From Streptococcus thermophilus (GTDB lineage: Bacteria > Actinomycetota > Actinomycetes > Mycobacteriales > Mycobacteriaceae): a stretch of DNA of 64,000 bases. The stretch lies in contig UYIL01000003.1 of the NCBI GenBank assembly GCA_900618065.1, forward strand, positions 2,294,001-2,358,000, given 5' to 3'. The notes beneath the pieces were generated by a model. That model was not told the origin of the DNA. It did not search any database and was given only the letters and a program-made list of their open reading frames with translations. The position numbers and the translations under genes are program-made. Position 1 is the stretch's first letter. Each line of letters begins with the position of its first letter. Of the stretch, positions 42,380-51,978 are shown one piece after another.

Positions 42380-43219
42380 CTACACCTCACGCTCAACCGG
42401 GTTGCCCGCATCGGCCGACCATTGCGACCACCCACCGATGTAGTGGGTGAGGATCGGCAGCCCAGCGTGCGCCATCGCGGCCAACAGCTTGGCGGAGTGG
42501 TTGCCCGACCCGGAGTAGGCAATCGCCGACGCGGGATCCGTGTCGTGGGTAATCCCCAACTTGGCGAATTGCTCAAGGATGTGGTCGTTGCTGAGGATCT
42601 TGCCGGAGTCGTCGAAAAGCTCATCGACCGGCAGGTTGCGCGCACCCGGAATATGACCGGACTTCAGGTCTAGCCGCTCGCGTTGGCCGCGGAAGCGGGA
42701 CGGCTCACGGGCGTCGATAAGCGTGCTCTTGTAGCCGCGCACATCCTCAATGCCCGCCGTCGGCAGCGACCCGGGCCTGACCTCCTGCTCCGTGTGCACA
42801 GCAACGGGGCCGGGGCCGGCGACCGTTTCGTAGTCGAGCGCGTGCCACGCGGCGAAACCGCCGTCGAGAATGCGGACATCCTCCACGCCCGCCCACCGCA
42901 GCGTCCACCACGCGCGAGCAGCGAAAATGCCCTGACCAGTGTCATAAATGACCACCGGACGGCCGGGCTCAATCCCCCACCCACGGAAAGATTCAACAAT
43001 GCGGTCCAACGTCGGCAGCGGGTTACGCCCCACCTGCGAGCCAGGCATGCCTACGAGCTGCAAAGAAGGCTCGCAAAACAAAGCGGTTGGAATGTGTTCA
43101 GACTGAAATTTCGACCACGCATGGCCCTCACGGGCATCCCACAACGCGGCAAGGACAGTGAGCTTTTCGCCAGTTCGGATCTGTTCACGCAGGTCATCGG
43201 AAGACACATAGACGCTCAT
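42380..43219 (-). CDS. Rhodanese-family protein with Ser at the active-site Cys
   Basis: 279 residues, two rhodanese domains, as in thiosulfate/3-mercaptopyruvate sulfurtransferases. Domain 1: VYVSSDDLREQI..., PVVIYDTGQGIFAARAWWTL. Domain 2: SGHIPGARNLPVDELFDDSG, then IAYSGSGNHSAKLLAAMAHA. In active enzymes this loop reads YC-G-S-G-x-x-x. Here the Cys is replaced by Ser (YSGSGNHS), so normal sulfur transfer through a persulfide is not expected. The start at 43219 (MSVYVSSDDL) was preferred to 43228. It is followed by another minus-strand gene and precedes pyrE. The function may be sulfur-independent or regulatory. Confidence 0.8.
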   Translation of the reverse strand: MSVYVSSDDLREQIRTGEKLTVLAALWDAREGHAWSKFQSEHIPTALFCEPSLQLVGMPGSQVGRNPLPTLDRIVESFRGWGIEPGRPVVIYDTGQGIFAARAWWTLRWAGVEDVRILDGGFAAWHALDYETVAGPGPVAVHTEQEVRPGSLPTAGIEDVRGYKSTLIDAREPSRFRGQRERLDLKSGHIPGARNLPVDELFDDSGKILSNDHILEQFAKLGITHDTDPASAIAYSGSGNHSAKLLAAMAHAGLPILTHYIGGWSQWSADAGNPVEREV

Positions 43220-43233
43220 GGCCCCCACAGTAC

Positions 43234-43635
43234 CTACGCAAGCGAGATGATGCCCTGCGCCTCCAAGCCCTCAAGCCACTCACGGATACCTTCCCTCGGC
43301 GCATCCACGCTTATCGACGCCCCCAACATCCCCCCAGGCCCAACCTCAACCCTGCACCCAAACGCCAGAAGAGTCTCCGCAATATCCGTCGGACCCGGCT
43401 CCTGAACGAGAATCCGCACCGTTTCCGCGCCGCCCTTGACCACCGTCTGGTTCACGTGGAGGCGGCCGCCGACTTTGACGCACTCGACGATGTCGCCAAC
43501 GTTGATGCTCGTGTCCAGGAACGGGACCGACGCCACCACAAAATGCCCGCCGCCCAAGTCGTGAGCTGCAAGTTCCTCGTTCTCGACCCCCGGCAGAGGC
43601 GTCCGGGTAACGATCGTTGTCGTGCGCGGTTGCAT
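43234..43635 (-). CDS. DUF4265-like protein
   Basis: 133 residues, no signal peptide. The sequence pattern VASVPFLDTSINVGDIVECV and VVKGGAETVRILVQE recalls DUF4265, a small beta-rich fold of unknown function. It lies 14 bp upstream of the rhodanese gene on the same strand, so it is probably in the same unit. No partner or pathway can be inferred. Confidence 0.6.
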   Translation of the reverse strand: MQPRTTTIVTRTPLPGVENEELAAHDLGGGHFVVASVPFLDTSINVGDIVECVKVGGRLHVNQTVVKGGAETVRILVQEPGPTDIAETLLAFGCRVEVGPGGMLGASISVDAPREGIREWLEGLEAQGIISLA

Positions 43636-44116
43636 GCCGCCAGCTTACCGCCCCGCCGCTGCCGACCCGCGTGGTGTACGGGTGCCGCCCTGCTTGGTGT
43701 ACGGGTGCCGCCCTGCGCGGTGTACGGGTGCCGCCCTTGCGCCGCTGCGCGCCCGTGCGCCCCGCGCCGGACCCCGTCCGCGCCCCCAACCGCGATTAGC
43801 TAGTTCCAGACGACTAGAACGCCCCGTTCATCCCTGAAATACCAACGAACTAGCTGTTTGGGACTAGCTAATCGCCGGAAGCGGGACCGCAGGAACCAGG
43901 ACCGCCGGAACTGGGGCCACCCGAAGCGGGGGCACGGCCGTCGGATTTTTCGGTGCGGATGGAACCGGCAAGGTGCCCGCAAAATCTCAGGTCAGAAACC
44001 GGCCTAGGCCATGCTCGCCAACCAGCCGACTCGGCCGCCTGTGGATAACCGGCCGAATCCCACAACCGAAAAGGCCCGCACCTGCGCCGCGCCACACGGT
44101 AGGGAAGGGTGGAGGC
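43636..44116. other. Spacer with tandem repeat and hairpin element
   Basis: About 480 bp without a gene. Three copies of a 23-bp repeat (ggtgtacgggtgccgccctg + ctt) span 43673-43736, and a hairpin element spans 43792-43875. The ribosome site GGAGG of the next gene is at 44111-44115. Confidence 0.7.
43792..43875 (-). repeat. 84-bp hairpin element A flanking a DUF559 gene
   Basis: Arms gcgattagctagttcc (43792-43807) and gggactagctaatcgc (43860-43875), one mismatch. On the minus strand it aligns along its whole length with element B (45039-45120), including ttctagtcgtctgg. Confidence 0.75.
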
Positions 44117-45046
44117 ATGATCTCAGGGGAAGAATTGGTCAATCTGCGGCGCCACAAAGCGGGCAGCCCGGTCTGGGCAGAAATCGCAACCGGCCGAATG
44201 GTCAAACTGGCGCCAACCCAGGCGGTCGCAAGCGACTATTTTCGGTCGCTTGCCCCGCATGAGAGGGCTCGACTGGTTGCCATCGCCACTGGTCGCGGCG
44301 TGGCAAAATCCGTCGCGATCGGACGCACCGCCGCACGCATTCACAGCATGTGGGTGGTCACGCGATCAGCAGAAACCGCCGAACTGACCCGCGGCTCCCA
44401 CCCCTGCACGACCATGCCAGAGGGTCAACGTTGTCGGCGCATGAAGCTGCGCCCTGAAGAGATCACGCTTATCGACGGCGCCCGCACCCTCACCCCATTC
44501 CGCACCGCCGCCGACATCGCCGCCACGTATGGGCTGGTCGAAGGCCTGGTGGCTATGTCTTGGTTGAAGTACAGGGGGTGGGGGGTTGGGAAGATGCGTC
44601 GAGAAGCGGAAAAGCTGGGGCCCGTCAAAGGGATCGCGACGATTCGGCGCTGCATCGAGCTCAGCAGCCCGCGCGCGCTGTCCCCGTTCGAGCCATATGC
44701 GCAGGGGCTGTTCATCGAAGCCGGGATTGAAGGCATCCGGATGCACCCGCGGCTGCCGCTTCCCGGTGGGCGGTACATCGAACCTGACCTGATGATCGGT
44801 GACAGCGTGGCCGTGGAGATCGACGGAGACGCGAAGTACGACGGCGTCACCTACGGCTCCCTCGACGACATCAGCCGCGGCGAACTGAAACGGCAGAAAC
44901 TGCTGATCAACATGGGCCTCGAGGTGGTGCGGTTTTCGCCCAGGGAGCTGCTGACCAATCACGTGTACTGCATCGAGACGCTGCGCACCGCGATTGAGAG
45001 GGCCAGCCGCCGCACGGGCCAACCCGGCGGCCAACCCGGCAAATAG
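44117..45046 (+). CDS. DUF559/Vsr-like endonuclease-fold protein (second copy)
   Basis: 309 residues. Same architecture as 2794-3720: an N-terminal helical/winged-helix part, then the C-terminal PD-(D/E)xK-like signature DLMIGDSVAVEIDGDAKY and a basic helix (RGELKRQKLLINMGLEVVRF). The sequences are paralogous but diverged. It is flanked by two related hairpin elements in opposite orientation, and its TAG stop lies inside the second one. Ends in a short Gly/Gln/Pro tail. It is unclear whether it is a nuclease in vivo; related proteins are found near restriction and toxin-antitoxin genes, but none is adjacent here. Confidence 0.75.
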   Translation: MISGEELVNLRRHKAGSPVWAEIATGRMVKLAPTQAVASDYFRSLAPHERARLVAIATGRGVAKSVAIGRTAARIHSMWVVTRSAETAELTRGSHPCTTMPEGQRCRRMKLRPEEITLIDGARTLTPFRTAADIAATYGLVEGLVAMSWLKYRGWGVGKMRREAEKLGPVKGIATIRRCIELSSPRALSPFEPYAQGLFIEAGIEGIRMHPRLPLPGGRYIEPDLMIGDSVAVEIDGDAKYDGVTYGSLDDISRGELKRQKLLINMGLEVVRFSPRELLTNHVYCIETLRTAIERASRRTGQPGGQPGK

Positions 45047-45120
45047 CTAGAACCAGACAGCTAGGATGCCCGGTACTCAGTCCGAAACGGAGCTTTCTAG
45101 TCGTCTGGTTCTAGTCAATC
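45039..45120 (+). repeat. Hairpin element B flanking a DUF559 gene
   Basis: Arms ctagaaccagac (45047-45058) and gtctggttctag (45103-45114), perfect. About 70% identical to the reverse complement of element A across 82 bp. It overlaps the end of the gene. Confidence 0.75.
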
Positions 45121-45170
45121 ACGGTGGTTGGCCCTGCGGCGGGGCTGTTGGGGGAGCGGGACTGCCGCGG

Positions 45171-47819
45171 CTAGTCAGCCACCCCAGAGCCGGCGTCGGA
45201 GTCAGCCGCCCCGGAGCCGGCGTCGGAGTCAGCCACCCCGGAGCCGGTGTCGGAGTCAGCCGCGCCCTGCCCACCGCCGGTGACGGTCAGCGTGTCCGCG
45301 TCCGGCCCGACCTCCACAAGCACGGTGTCGCCGTCGCGGATCTCGCCGGCCAGCACCTCGCGGGCCAGCTTGTCGCCGATTTCCTTCTGGATTAGGCGGC
45401 GTAGTGGGCGGGCGCCGTAGGCGGGGTCGTAGCCGCGGTCGGCAAGCCAGCGCTTGGCAGCGTCGGTGACGTCCAACGCCAGGCGACGTTCCGCGAGCCG
45501 GTCAGCCAACCCACGCAGCTGGATGTCCACGATGCCGACCAGCTGGTCCTGGGTCAGCGGATCGAACACGACCACGTCGTCGAGGCGGTTGATGAACTCC
45601 GGCTTGAATGCCCGCTTGACCGCCTCCATGATCTCGTCCCGGGTGCCGCCGGCACCCAGGTTGGAGGTGAGGATGATGACGGTGTTGCGGAAGTCGACGG
45701 TGCGGCCTTGTCCGTCGGTAAGCCTGCCTTCGTCGAGGACCTGCAGGAGCACGTCGAAGACGTCGGGGTGGGCTTTCTCGACTTCGTCGAAAAGCACGAG
45801 CGAGTACGGGCGACGGCGCACGGCTTCGGTGAGCTGGCCGCCGGCGTCGAAGCCGACGTATCCGGGGGGCGCACCGACGAGGCGCGCGACGGAGTGCTTC
45901 TCGCCGTATTCGGACATGTCGATGCGGATCATGGCGGATTCGTCGTCGAACAGGAACTCCGCAAGCGACTTCGCCAGCTCCGTCTTGCCCACGCCCGTCG
46001 GGCCGAGGAAGAGGAACGAACCGATCGGGCGGTTCGGGTCCGCGATCCCGGCGCGCGAGCGGCGCACAGCATCCGACACCGCGTTGACGGCCTCGTGCTG
46101 CCCGACGACGCGCCCGCCGAGCACACTTTCCATGTTCAGCAGCTTCTCGGTCTCGCCTTCCATCATCTTGCCGGCGGGAATGCCCGTCCAGCTGGACACA
46201 ACGTCCGCGATGACATCCGGCGTGACTTCTTCCGCGAGCATTGTTTTCTCGCTTGCCGACGCCTCCGCCGCCTCAACCTGCGCCTCCAATTCCGGAATGC
46301 GACCGTAACGGAGCTCCGACACCTTGGCGAAGTCGCCGTCGCGCTCAGCGATCTCGGACTGGTTGCGCAGATCTTCCAGCTCTTCCTTGGCGTGCTGGAC
46401 CTTATCGATCTCGCTCTTCTCGTTCTCCCAGCGGGCTTTCATTTCGCCGAGCTTTTCGCGCTGGTCGGCGAGTTCCTGGCGCAGGGCGTCGAGACGCTCG
46501 CGCGAAGCCGCGTCGGACTCCTTCTCTAGGGCGATCTCTTCGATCTCGAGACGGCGGACGACGCGCTCCAGCTCGTCGATCTCCTGCGGGGAGGAGTCGA
46601 TCTCCATGCGCAGGCGCGAGCCAGCCTCGTCGACCAGGTCGATGGCCTTGTCCGGCAGGAAGCGGTTCGTGATGTAGCGGTCGGACAGGCTTGCCGCCGC
46701 GACGAGCGCCGAGTCCTGGATGCGAACACCGTGGTGCACTTCGTAGCGGTCCTTCAGGCCGCGGAGGATGCCGATGGTGTCTTCCACGCTCGGCTCACCG
46801 ACGTACACCTGCTGGAAGCGGCGCTCCAGGGCGGCGTCCTTTTCGATGTACTTGCGGTACTCGTCAAGGGTGGTCGCACCGACCAGGCGCAGTTCGCCGC
46901 GGGCCAGCATCGGCTTGATCATGTTGCCGGCGTCCATCGAGCCCTCGCCGGTCGCGCCGGCACCGACAATGGTGTGCAGCTCGTCGATGAAGGTGATGAT
47001 CTCCCCGTCGGAGGACTTGATCTCATCCAGCACAGCCTTCAGGCGTTCCTCGAACTCGCCGCGGAACTTCGCTCCCGCGACCATCGATCCCAGGTCCAGG
47101 CTGATCAGCGCCTTGCCCTTCAGCGATTCCGGGACGTCACCAGCGACGATGCGGCGGGCGAGACCCTCCACGATCGCGGTCTTACCGACGCCCGGCTCAC
47201 CAATCAGCACCGGATTGTTCTTCGTCCGGCGGCTTAGCACCTGGACGACGCGGCGGATCTCGCTATCGCGCCCGATGACCGGGTCGATCTTGCCCTCCCG
47301 GGCACGCGCCGTCAGGTCGGTCGAGTACTTCTCCAGCGCCTGGAACTGGCCTTCCGGGTCCTGCGTGGTCACCTTCTGGTGCCCGCGTACCGACGGAAAC
47401 GCCCCCTTAATGGTCTCGTACGTCGCACCCCGCTTCTTCAGCAGGTCAGCGGCGTCGTCCGAACCGCGTGCGATGCCGGCGAGGAGGACTTCGGTGGAGA
47501 CGTATTCGTCGCCAAGCTCGCTGGCGAGTTCCTGCGCAGTGTTCAGCGCGTTGAGGCCGTCGCGGTTGAAGTTCGGGTTGGCCATGTTCTGGCCCTCCGC
47601 CTTCGGGTAGCCGTCGACAATGGCGGCGGCTTCCTTCACCACGGTCTGTGGGTCGACACCGGTTGCCTTCAGCACCGGCGCGGCGATGCCCTCCTCCTGG
47701 GAGAGGATGGCCTGCAGCAAGTGCGCTGGACGGATATCCGGGTTGCCGTTGGCAGAAGCCGTCTGCAGAGCCTGCTGGAGAGCTTCCTGCGTCTTTGTAG
47801 TGGGATTGAATGAGCTCAC
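45171..47819 (-). CDS. clpB: ATP-dependent disaggregase ClpB
   Basis: 882 residues from a GTG at 47819 (GAAAGGAG upstream). An N-domain is followed by two AAA+ modules: NBD1 with [17 protein letters not shown], the coiled-coil M-domain (about 400-520), and NBD2 with [18 protein letters not shown]; Arg fingers and sensor motifs are present. ClpB solubilises aggregated proteins with DnaK. After the conserved end come about 30 residues of Asp/Ser/Gly/Ala repeats ([13 protein letters not shown]), encoded by a 27-bp tandem repeat at 45174-45262. An HspR-type operator lies upstream. Confidence 0.97.
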   Translation of the reverse strand: MSSFNPTTKTQEALQQALQTASANGNPDIRPAHLLQAILSQEEGIAAPVLKATGVDPQTVVKEAAAIVDGYPKAEGQNMANPNFNRDGLNALNTAQELASELGDEYVSTEVLLAGIARGSDDAADLLKKRGATYETIKGAFPSVRGHQKVTTQDPEGQFQALEKYSTDLTARAREGKIDPVIGRDSEIRRVVQVLSRRTKNNPVLIGEPGVGKTAIVEGLARRIVAGDVPESLKGKALISLDLGSMVAGAKFRGEFEERLKAVLDEIKSSDGEIITFIDELHTIVGAGATGEGSMDAGNMIKPMLARGELRLVGATTLDEYRKYIEKDAALERRFQQVYVGEPSVEDTIGILRGLKDRYEVHHGVRIQDSALVAAASLSDRYITNRFLPDKAIDLVDEAGSRLRMEIDSSPQEIDELERVVRRLEIEEIALEKESDAASRERLDALRQELADQREKLGEMKARWENEKSEIDKVQHAKEELEDLRNQSEIAERDGDFAKVSELRYGRIPELEAQVEAAEASASEKTMLAEEVTPDVIADVVSSWTGIPAGKMMEGETEKLLNMESVLGGRVVGQHEAVNAVSDAVRRSRAGIADPNRPIGSFLFLGPTGVGKTELAKSLAEFLFDDESAMIRIDMSEYGEKHSVARLVGAPPGYVGFDAGGQLTEAVRRRPYSLVLFDEVEKAHPDVFDVLLQVLDEGRLTDGQGRTVDFRNTVIILTSNLGAGGTRDEIMEAVKRAFKPEFINRLDDVVVFDPLTQDQLVGIVDIQLRGLADRLAERRLALDVTDAAKRWLADRGYDPAYGARPLRRLIQKEIGDKLAREVLAGEIRDGDTVLVEVGPDADTLTVTGGGQGAADSDTGSGVADSDAGSGAADSDAGSGVAD
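45174..45262. repeat. 27-bp tandem repeat in the clpB 3' end
   Basis: Three units of about 27 bp (gtcagccRccccggagccgg + YgtcggA), in frame with the ClpB tail. Confidence 0.8.
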
Positions 47820-48274
47820 GAGGGGCTCCTTTCTGAATGCTTTTGTTCTAAATTCCTAACTCCACGCTAGGTGGTCGCTCACTTCAACGCCCGCAAGGTT
47901 GAGTCTGTTCCACTCAAGGCAAAAAAGCTTGACGACGCCCCGCCCCTTTGGCCCTTTCCGCCTACATGCAGACATGTGCGCTCCTGCCGATGCGGTCACC
48001 GATATCCTAATTGCGACCGTTTTTCGGGTTCTAGCAGCAGTTTCGTATGAGCGAGAACTAGGGCTTTCATACCCTGGTTCTAACAGCACCAAAATCGCTG
48101 CTCAAGAGATAAAAACGCCAACGATGCGGTCAGTCATGCCCACAACCGCTGGCGAGCACATATCCACCAAACTAACCTAACGGCAGATTCATCGCGGCAA
48201 CCACGGTCGCGGGGCTGTGTGGATCGTGGGGGACAAGAAGAGATCGTGGGAGACAAAAGAGGGGGAAACAGGCC
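47820..48274. other. clpB upstream region
   Basis: 455 bp with no gene. It holds the HAIR operator near clpB, AT-rich DNA, and the start region of 48275. No second regulator seen. Confidence 0.6.
47899..47918 (-). promoter_or_regulatory. HAIR (HspR) operator of clpB
   Basis: TTGAGT-N7-ACTCAAG. Matches the HAIR consensus CTTGAGT-N7-ACTCAAG except for the first base. It lies about 80 bp upstream of the clpB start. Confidence 0.85.
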
Positions 48275-48763
48275 ATGTCAAATAAGGCCGAACCGAAGGA
48301 CGTTGGATCGATCTTCGAAGGCCGTCCGAAGTGCCCACCGTTTCTACGAGGCGCGATGTTGCTCGCGCTTTTGCAAACCGGGCAAACATTCACAGGTAGC
48401 GAGCTTGCGGAGCGGATCGGTGTCAACGACCGCACGCTGCGCAGGTACATCGCAGAACTCGGCGCGTTGGGATTCGAGGTCGAGGGCCACCCCGGATTCT
48501 ACGGCGGGTACCAGCTCAAAAGCGTCGATGCTATCCCTCCCCTCATCTTCAGCGAGGATGAAATGGAAACGATCCTGGCAGGTCTTGCCTACATCAGGTA
48601 CCCGGAGGACGAATATGCTGAACGGGCAAATGACCTCGAAGAGCGCATCAGGAAGCTTCTCCCCGAAGCGTTCCTCGAGTCGCTGCGGATGCCCCTCCTC
48701 AAGAAGTACGGGGAGGGTTATCAGATGAGGGTGGAGGCGAAAGCGTCGAAAAGCGGGGGCTAA
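48275..48763 (+). CDS. Short HTH protein, YafY/WYL-like N-terminus
   Basis: 162 residues. The winged helix is clear (LLALLQTGQTFTGSELAERI, NDRTLRRYIAELGALGFEVE), as in YafY/DeoR-type regulators with a C-terminal WYL domain. Here the protein ends soon after a helical linker (LIFSEDEMETILAGLAYIRY), so the WYL domain is missing. The stop overlaps the gltS stop by 3 bp (convergent genes). It may be a trimmed regulator or a shorter family variant. Confidence 0.7.
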   Translation: MSNKAEPKDVGSIFEGRPKCPPFLRGAMLLALLQTGQTFTGSELAERIGVNDRTLRRYIAELGALGFEVEGHPGFYGGYQLKSVDAIPPLIFSEDEMETILAGLAYIRYPEDEYAERANDLEERIRKLLPEAFLESLRMPLLKKYGEGYQMRVEAKASKSGG

Positions 48764-50148
48764 ATGGCGTTCTTGATCCTTGTGCTGCCGGAGCCGCCCG
48801 ACCCCACACCTGCTTGGCCGTCGGCGTACTTCTTTGCCGGCACCCACTTGAGCACGAAACTCATGATCAGGATGCCCGCGGCGATCGCGGTGGCGACCCA
48901 CCCGAACGCCCCGGTGAAGGAGGCGATGACGGCGATCGGCGCGAGAATAGTCATGCCGATTTCGAAGGGGCCGAAGCCCACGTAGGCCACACCGTATTCG
49001 TTCAGGGTGCCGGACCTCAGCTTCGGGTCGACCATCTTGAGCAGCGCGATACCGGTGGCCACGGCGGCGGTTGCCCAACCCCAGCCGAAGAGACCGCGCT
49101 CGATCCAGTGCTCACCGAAGAAGAGCGGCGACATGACCAGCAGGTAGAACAGGCAGAACGCCACACCGAGGACGAACAGTAGGACGAGCGCCTGCCAGTA
49201 GTCCGCCAGCGCGGCGGGCACGATGGAGGCGATACCGAATGCGATCATGTAGTCGGTTGCGGCACCGGAGATCGCACTGACCGTGTCTTTGTCCAGGTAG
49301 TTCGGGCGGCGCACCAGGCGCAGGCCAAGGCGGCCAATCAAGCCGATGACGAACGACAGGGCGAACAAGGGAATGGAGACGTTGGGCCATTGGGCCTTAA
49401 TTGCGTCGTTAAGCACATAGGCAATGAGCACTGTGAACACGATGAAGCCGGCGTGCAGCGCGAGCGGCTCAATCGACGACGGGTTGGTCGTGGCCTTACC
49501 GATGGACGGTCGGTCGTCTTCGTTCTCGATGTAGCCGGAGCGCAGGTCTTCCGGCAGTTCGCCCTGCAGCTCGGTGGTTTTGCCTTTGCGAATGCCCCAG
49601 TTGGCCACGATGACACCGCCGACGATGGCGACAAGCGTACCCACGGTCGCGGCAGTGAAACCGATCGAAGATGCGCCTTCCACACCGATGTCTTCCAGCG
49701 AAGATCCGACGGCCGCGGCGGTGCCGAAGCCGCCGACGAAGCCGACAGGCAGCATCATGCCGAACCAGTCTTCGGTGCCAAACACGGGCTTGAACAGGTA
49801 GAGGCCGAGCAGCACGAACAGGCCCCACTGGAACATGAACATGGTGGTGGAAAACGCCCACATGTTGCGCGCACCTTTGGCCACGGACCCGCCGAGGTCC
49901 ATCGAGTACGCCATCGACGCGAACACGACCGCGATGAGGATAGTGGTGTAGGTGCCGACGTTCTCGGAGAAGTTGATCCACCCGAGCACCTCCGGCCCGA
50001 GCACCAAGCCGAGTAGACCGGCCGTGATCGGGGCCGGTAGCAGCAGTTGTTGGAGCATGCGGATTCGCTGGCGCAGGACGTTGCCAACGATGAGGAGGAG
50101 AGAAATCCATCCGACGTCGAGCAGCATGTCGTAAGGAGTGAATTCCAT
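48760..50148 (-). CDS. gltS: GltS-type sodium/glutamate symporter
   Basis: 462 residues with about 11 hydrophobic segments. Family regions are recognisable: LLDVGWISLLLIVGNVLRQR, PAPITAGLLGLVLGPEV, LPVGFVGGFGTAAAVG (the conserved glycine/serine-rich hinge) and the second inverted hinge GWGWATAAVATGIALLK. GltS proteins import glutamate with Na+. The length is slightly above E. coli GltS (401) because of a hydrophilic loop (about 205-230). The start ATG at 50148 has AAAGGT upstream. A terminal Gly/Ser tail is present. It is divergent from 50222. Confidence 0.88.
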   Translation of the reverse strand: MEFTPYDMLLDVGWISLLLIVGNVLRQRIRMLQQLLLPAPITAGLLGLVLGPEVLGWINFSENVGTYTTILIAVVFASMAYSMDLGGSVAKGARNMWAFSTTMFMFQWGLFVLLGLYLFKPVFGTEDWFGMMLPVGFVGGFGTAAAVGSSLEDIGVEGASSIGFTAATVGTLVAIVGGVIVANWGIRKGKTTELQGELPEDLRSGYIENEDDRPSIGKATTNPSSIEPLALHAGFIVFTVLIAYVLNDAIKAQWPNVSIPLFALSFVIGLIGRLGLRLVRRPNYLDKDTVSAISGAATDYMIAFGIASIVPAALADYWQALVLLFVLGVAFCLFYLLVMSPLFFGEHWIERGLFGWGWATAAVATGIALLKMVDPKLRSGTLNEYGVAYVGFGPFEIGMTILAPIAVIASFTGAFGWVATAIAAGILIMSFVLKWVPAKKYADGQAGVGSGGSGSTRIKNAI

Positions 50149-50221
50149 GTGCCGGACCTTTCGCGAATTGTGCTATCCCGGTTAGCTTAGCGCGCAGGCC
50201 CGACATACTAGTGTTTGTAGC

Positions 50222-51118
50222 ATGACCGAGCTTGATCACACGGCACGGGAAGAGCTTGTTGCGCAGCTCACGCGGGTCCCCGAGGCTCGCACGCTTATCG
50301 ACGTTCTTTTCACCCCCTCCCCCACACCCTCCGTCGAAGACACTGTTTTGGACCGGCGGCGGCTCGGCGTGGTGCCGGAACATTATGAGGACTTGGCCGA
50401 CGAGATCGAGCCGGCTCTGGTGCGAGCGCTTGATTTGGCAGGGGTATCAACCGCGGTGTTGGGGCCGGAGGAGGAGCGTGAGCTGATCGACCGTGCTCGC
50501 GGCCGGTTGGTCGGTATGGCTGCGGTCGCCCGCCAGGCGGATCTGGATGGCATTCCCCCGGCGACAGCCGCTGAGGTCACGGGCGTGTTGCCGCTGTTCA
50601 TCCCGCCGGAGATCAACGGCTCGGGCATGCCGGGCTGCGCGGTCTACCTGGAGGCTTCCACCCCGGTGGATTACCGGCCTGGCCAAACGCTGCCGGTCCT
50701 GCGCCCGGATGGGGGCGACCCGAGAAACCAGGAGTGGGAGGAACTGGCCCCCGCTGTCCCGCCGAACGACTTCGGCCAGTTAGTGTTCTTCCTGCTGCCT
50801 GAGATCCGGGGCGGCGAACCTGCTCCGATCCAGATGCCGCGCATCGGCGAGTACTGGACCTTCGGTCAGCCACGCGGGGAGGCCATTGAGCTGGACCTGC
50901 CTACCGGTGCGCTGGGTGTCACCTTCACCGTTGACGGCACGGGCGCTGGGCTGCCGGGGGCGCGAGCGGCGTTGTTTGAGCTGGTTGGGGCAATGGCTGA
51001 GGACGCAGAAAAGCAGAAGATGAGTGTCGAGCTGCTTGTGGATGCCATCGGTGCCAACGAGCCCGGCATCCGCTCGCTCGCGGAAAAGGCCGACTGGCTT
51101 TCTTTAACGCTGTTTTAG
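50222..51118 (+). CDS. Soluble protein of unknown function
   Basis: 298 residues, no signal or membrane segment. The middle is enriched in DUF1963-like elements (FGQLVFFLLPEIRGGEPAPI), but I cannot assign a family. The stop overlaps the nitrilase stop by 4 bp (convergent). It lies 73 bp from gltS, divergent. The annotation should remain hypothetical. Confidence 0.6.
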   Translation: MTELDHTAREELVAQLTRVPEARTLIDVLFTPSPTPSVEDTVLDRRRLGVVPEHYEDLADEIEPALVRALDLAGVSTAVLGPEEERELIDRARGRLVGMAAVARQADLDGIPPATAAEVTGVLPLFIPPEINGSGMPGCAVYLEASTPVDYRPGQTLPVLRPDGGDPRNQEWEELAPAVPPNDFGQLVFFLLPEIRGGEPAPIQMPRIGEYWTFGQPRGEAIELDLPTGALGVTFTVDGTGAGLPGARAALFELVGAMAEDAEKQKMSVELLVDAIGANEPGIRSLAEKADWLSLTLF

Positions 51119-51906
51119 AGCAGCGGCAGCGACTTTTGCTGCTGCGCTGCCTCGTCGGGGTCGATGTCGACGACGATGACTTCCGGCTCATAACCGCCCT
51201 CTGCGATGACGCGGCCGTCGGGTGCGACAGCCATCGAATGCCCCACACCGGTCGGCCCGGAATTTTTTCCTGCCTCGCGGGAACCACCCGGCCGGGCTTG
51301 GTCTGGGGCGATGATGAACACCCCTGCATCCAGGGCGCGGGCACGGGAAAGAATGTTCCACTGCTCGAGCTTGTTTTCGCCGTCTGCCCAGCTGGTGGGC
51401 ACCACGATGACCTGGGCTCCTTCTCGGGCGAGCTGCTTGAACTGCTCGGGGTAGCGGATGTCGAAGCAGATGGCCACGCCCACCGTCACGCCCTCGTGGG
51501 TGAAGGTGTGCAGGTCGGTGCCGGGGCGGACAGTTTTGGATTCCTGGTATTGCGACGTGTCGAAGGTGTGGATCTTGTCGTACCCCTCATGCAGCCCGTT
51601 TCCGGTGATGAGCGCCGTGTTGTAGACGCGGTTGATCTCGCCCTGGCTGTCGGCGGGGCGGAACATTCCGGCGACGATGGTCACGCCGAGCTCTTCGGCC
51701 AGCTCGCGCAGGCCCGTCGCAAATGGCCCGTCGAGCTCCTCTGCCTGGGTGTCTAGGCGGCCGGAGTCGAATGCCTGCGAGGTTGCCTCGGGGCAGACGA
51801 TGAGTGTGGCACCTTTGTTCGCCGCTTCGCGGATCTTTTCGGACGCCAGCCGTAGGTTGTCCGCCTTGTCGTCGGAGGTGGTGATTTGCACGAGTCCGAT
51901 ACGCAT
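51115..51906 (-). CDS. Nit-type carbon-nitrogen hydrolase
   Basis: 263 residues from the ATG at 51906. The catalytic Glu-Lys-Cys triad is complete: CPEATSQAF (Glu about 41), YDKIHTFD (Lys about 107) and VAICFDIRYPE (Cys about 145). This class includes amidases and omega-amidases (Nit2). Substrates cannot be told, but the short length without extra domains suits a Nit2-like enzyme. The frame is open to 52692, yet those codons lack similarity and lie antisense to a real gene. Confidence 0.92.
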   Translation of the reverse strand: MRIGLVQITTSDDKADNLRLASEKIREAANKGATLIVCPEATSQAFDSGRLDTQAEELDGPFATGLRELAEELGVTIVAGMFRPADSQGEINRVYNTALITGNGLHEGYDKIHTFDTSQYQESKTVRPGTDLHTFTHEGVTVGVAICFDIRYPEQFKQLAREGAQVIVVPTSWADGENKLEQWNILSRARALDAGVFIIAPDQARPGGSREAGKNSGPTGVGHSMAVAPDGRVIAEGGYEPEVIVVDIDPDEAAQQQKSLPLL

Positions 51907-51978
51907 GCGATCTAGCGTATGTGTAATTCTCGACGAATTCCACAGGCGAAATCGGGCCTTGTTGCACCCCGTTATCCG

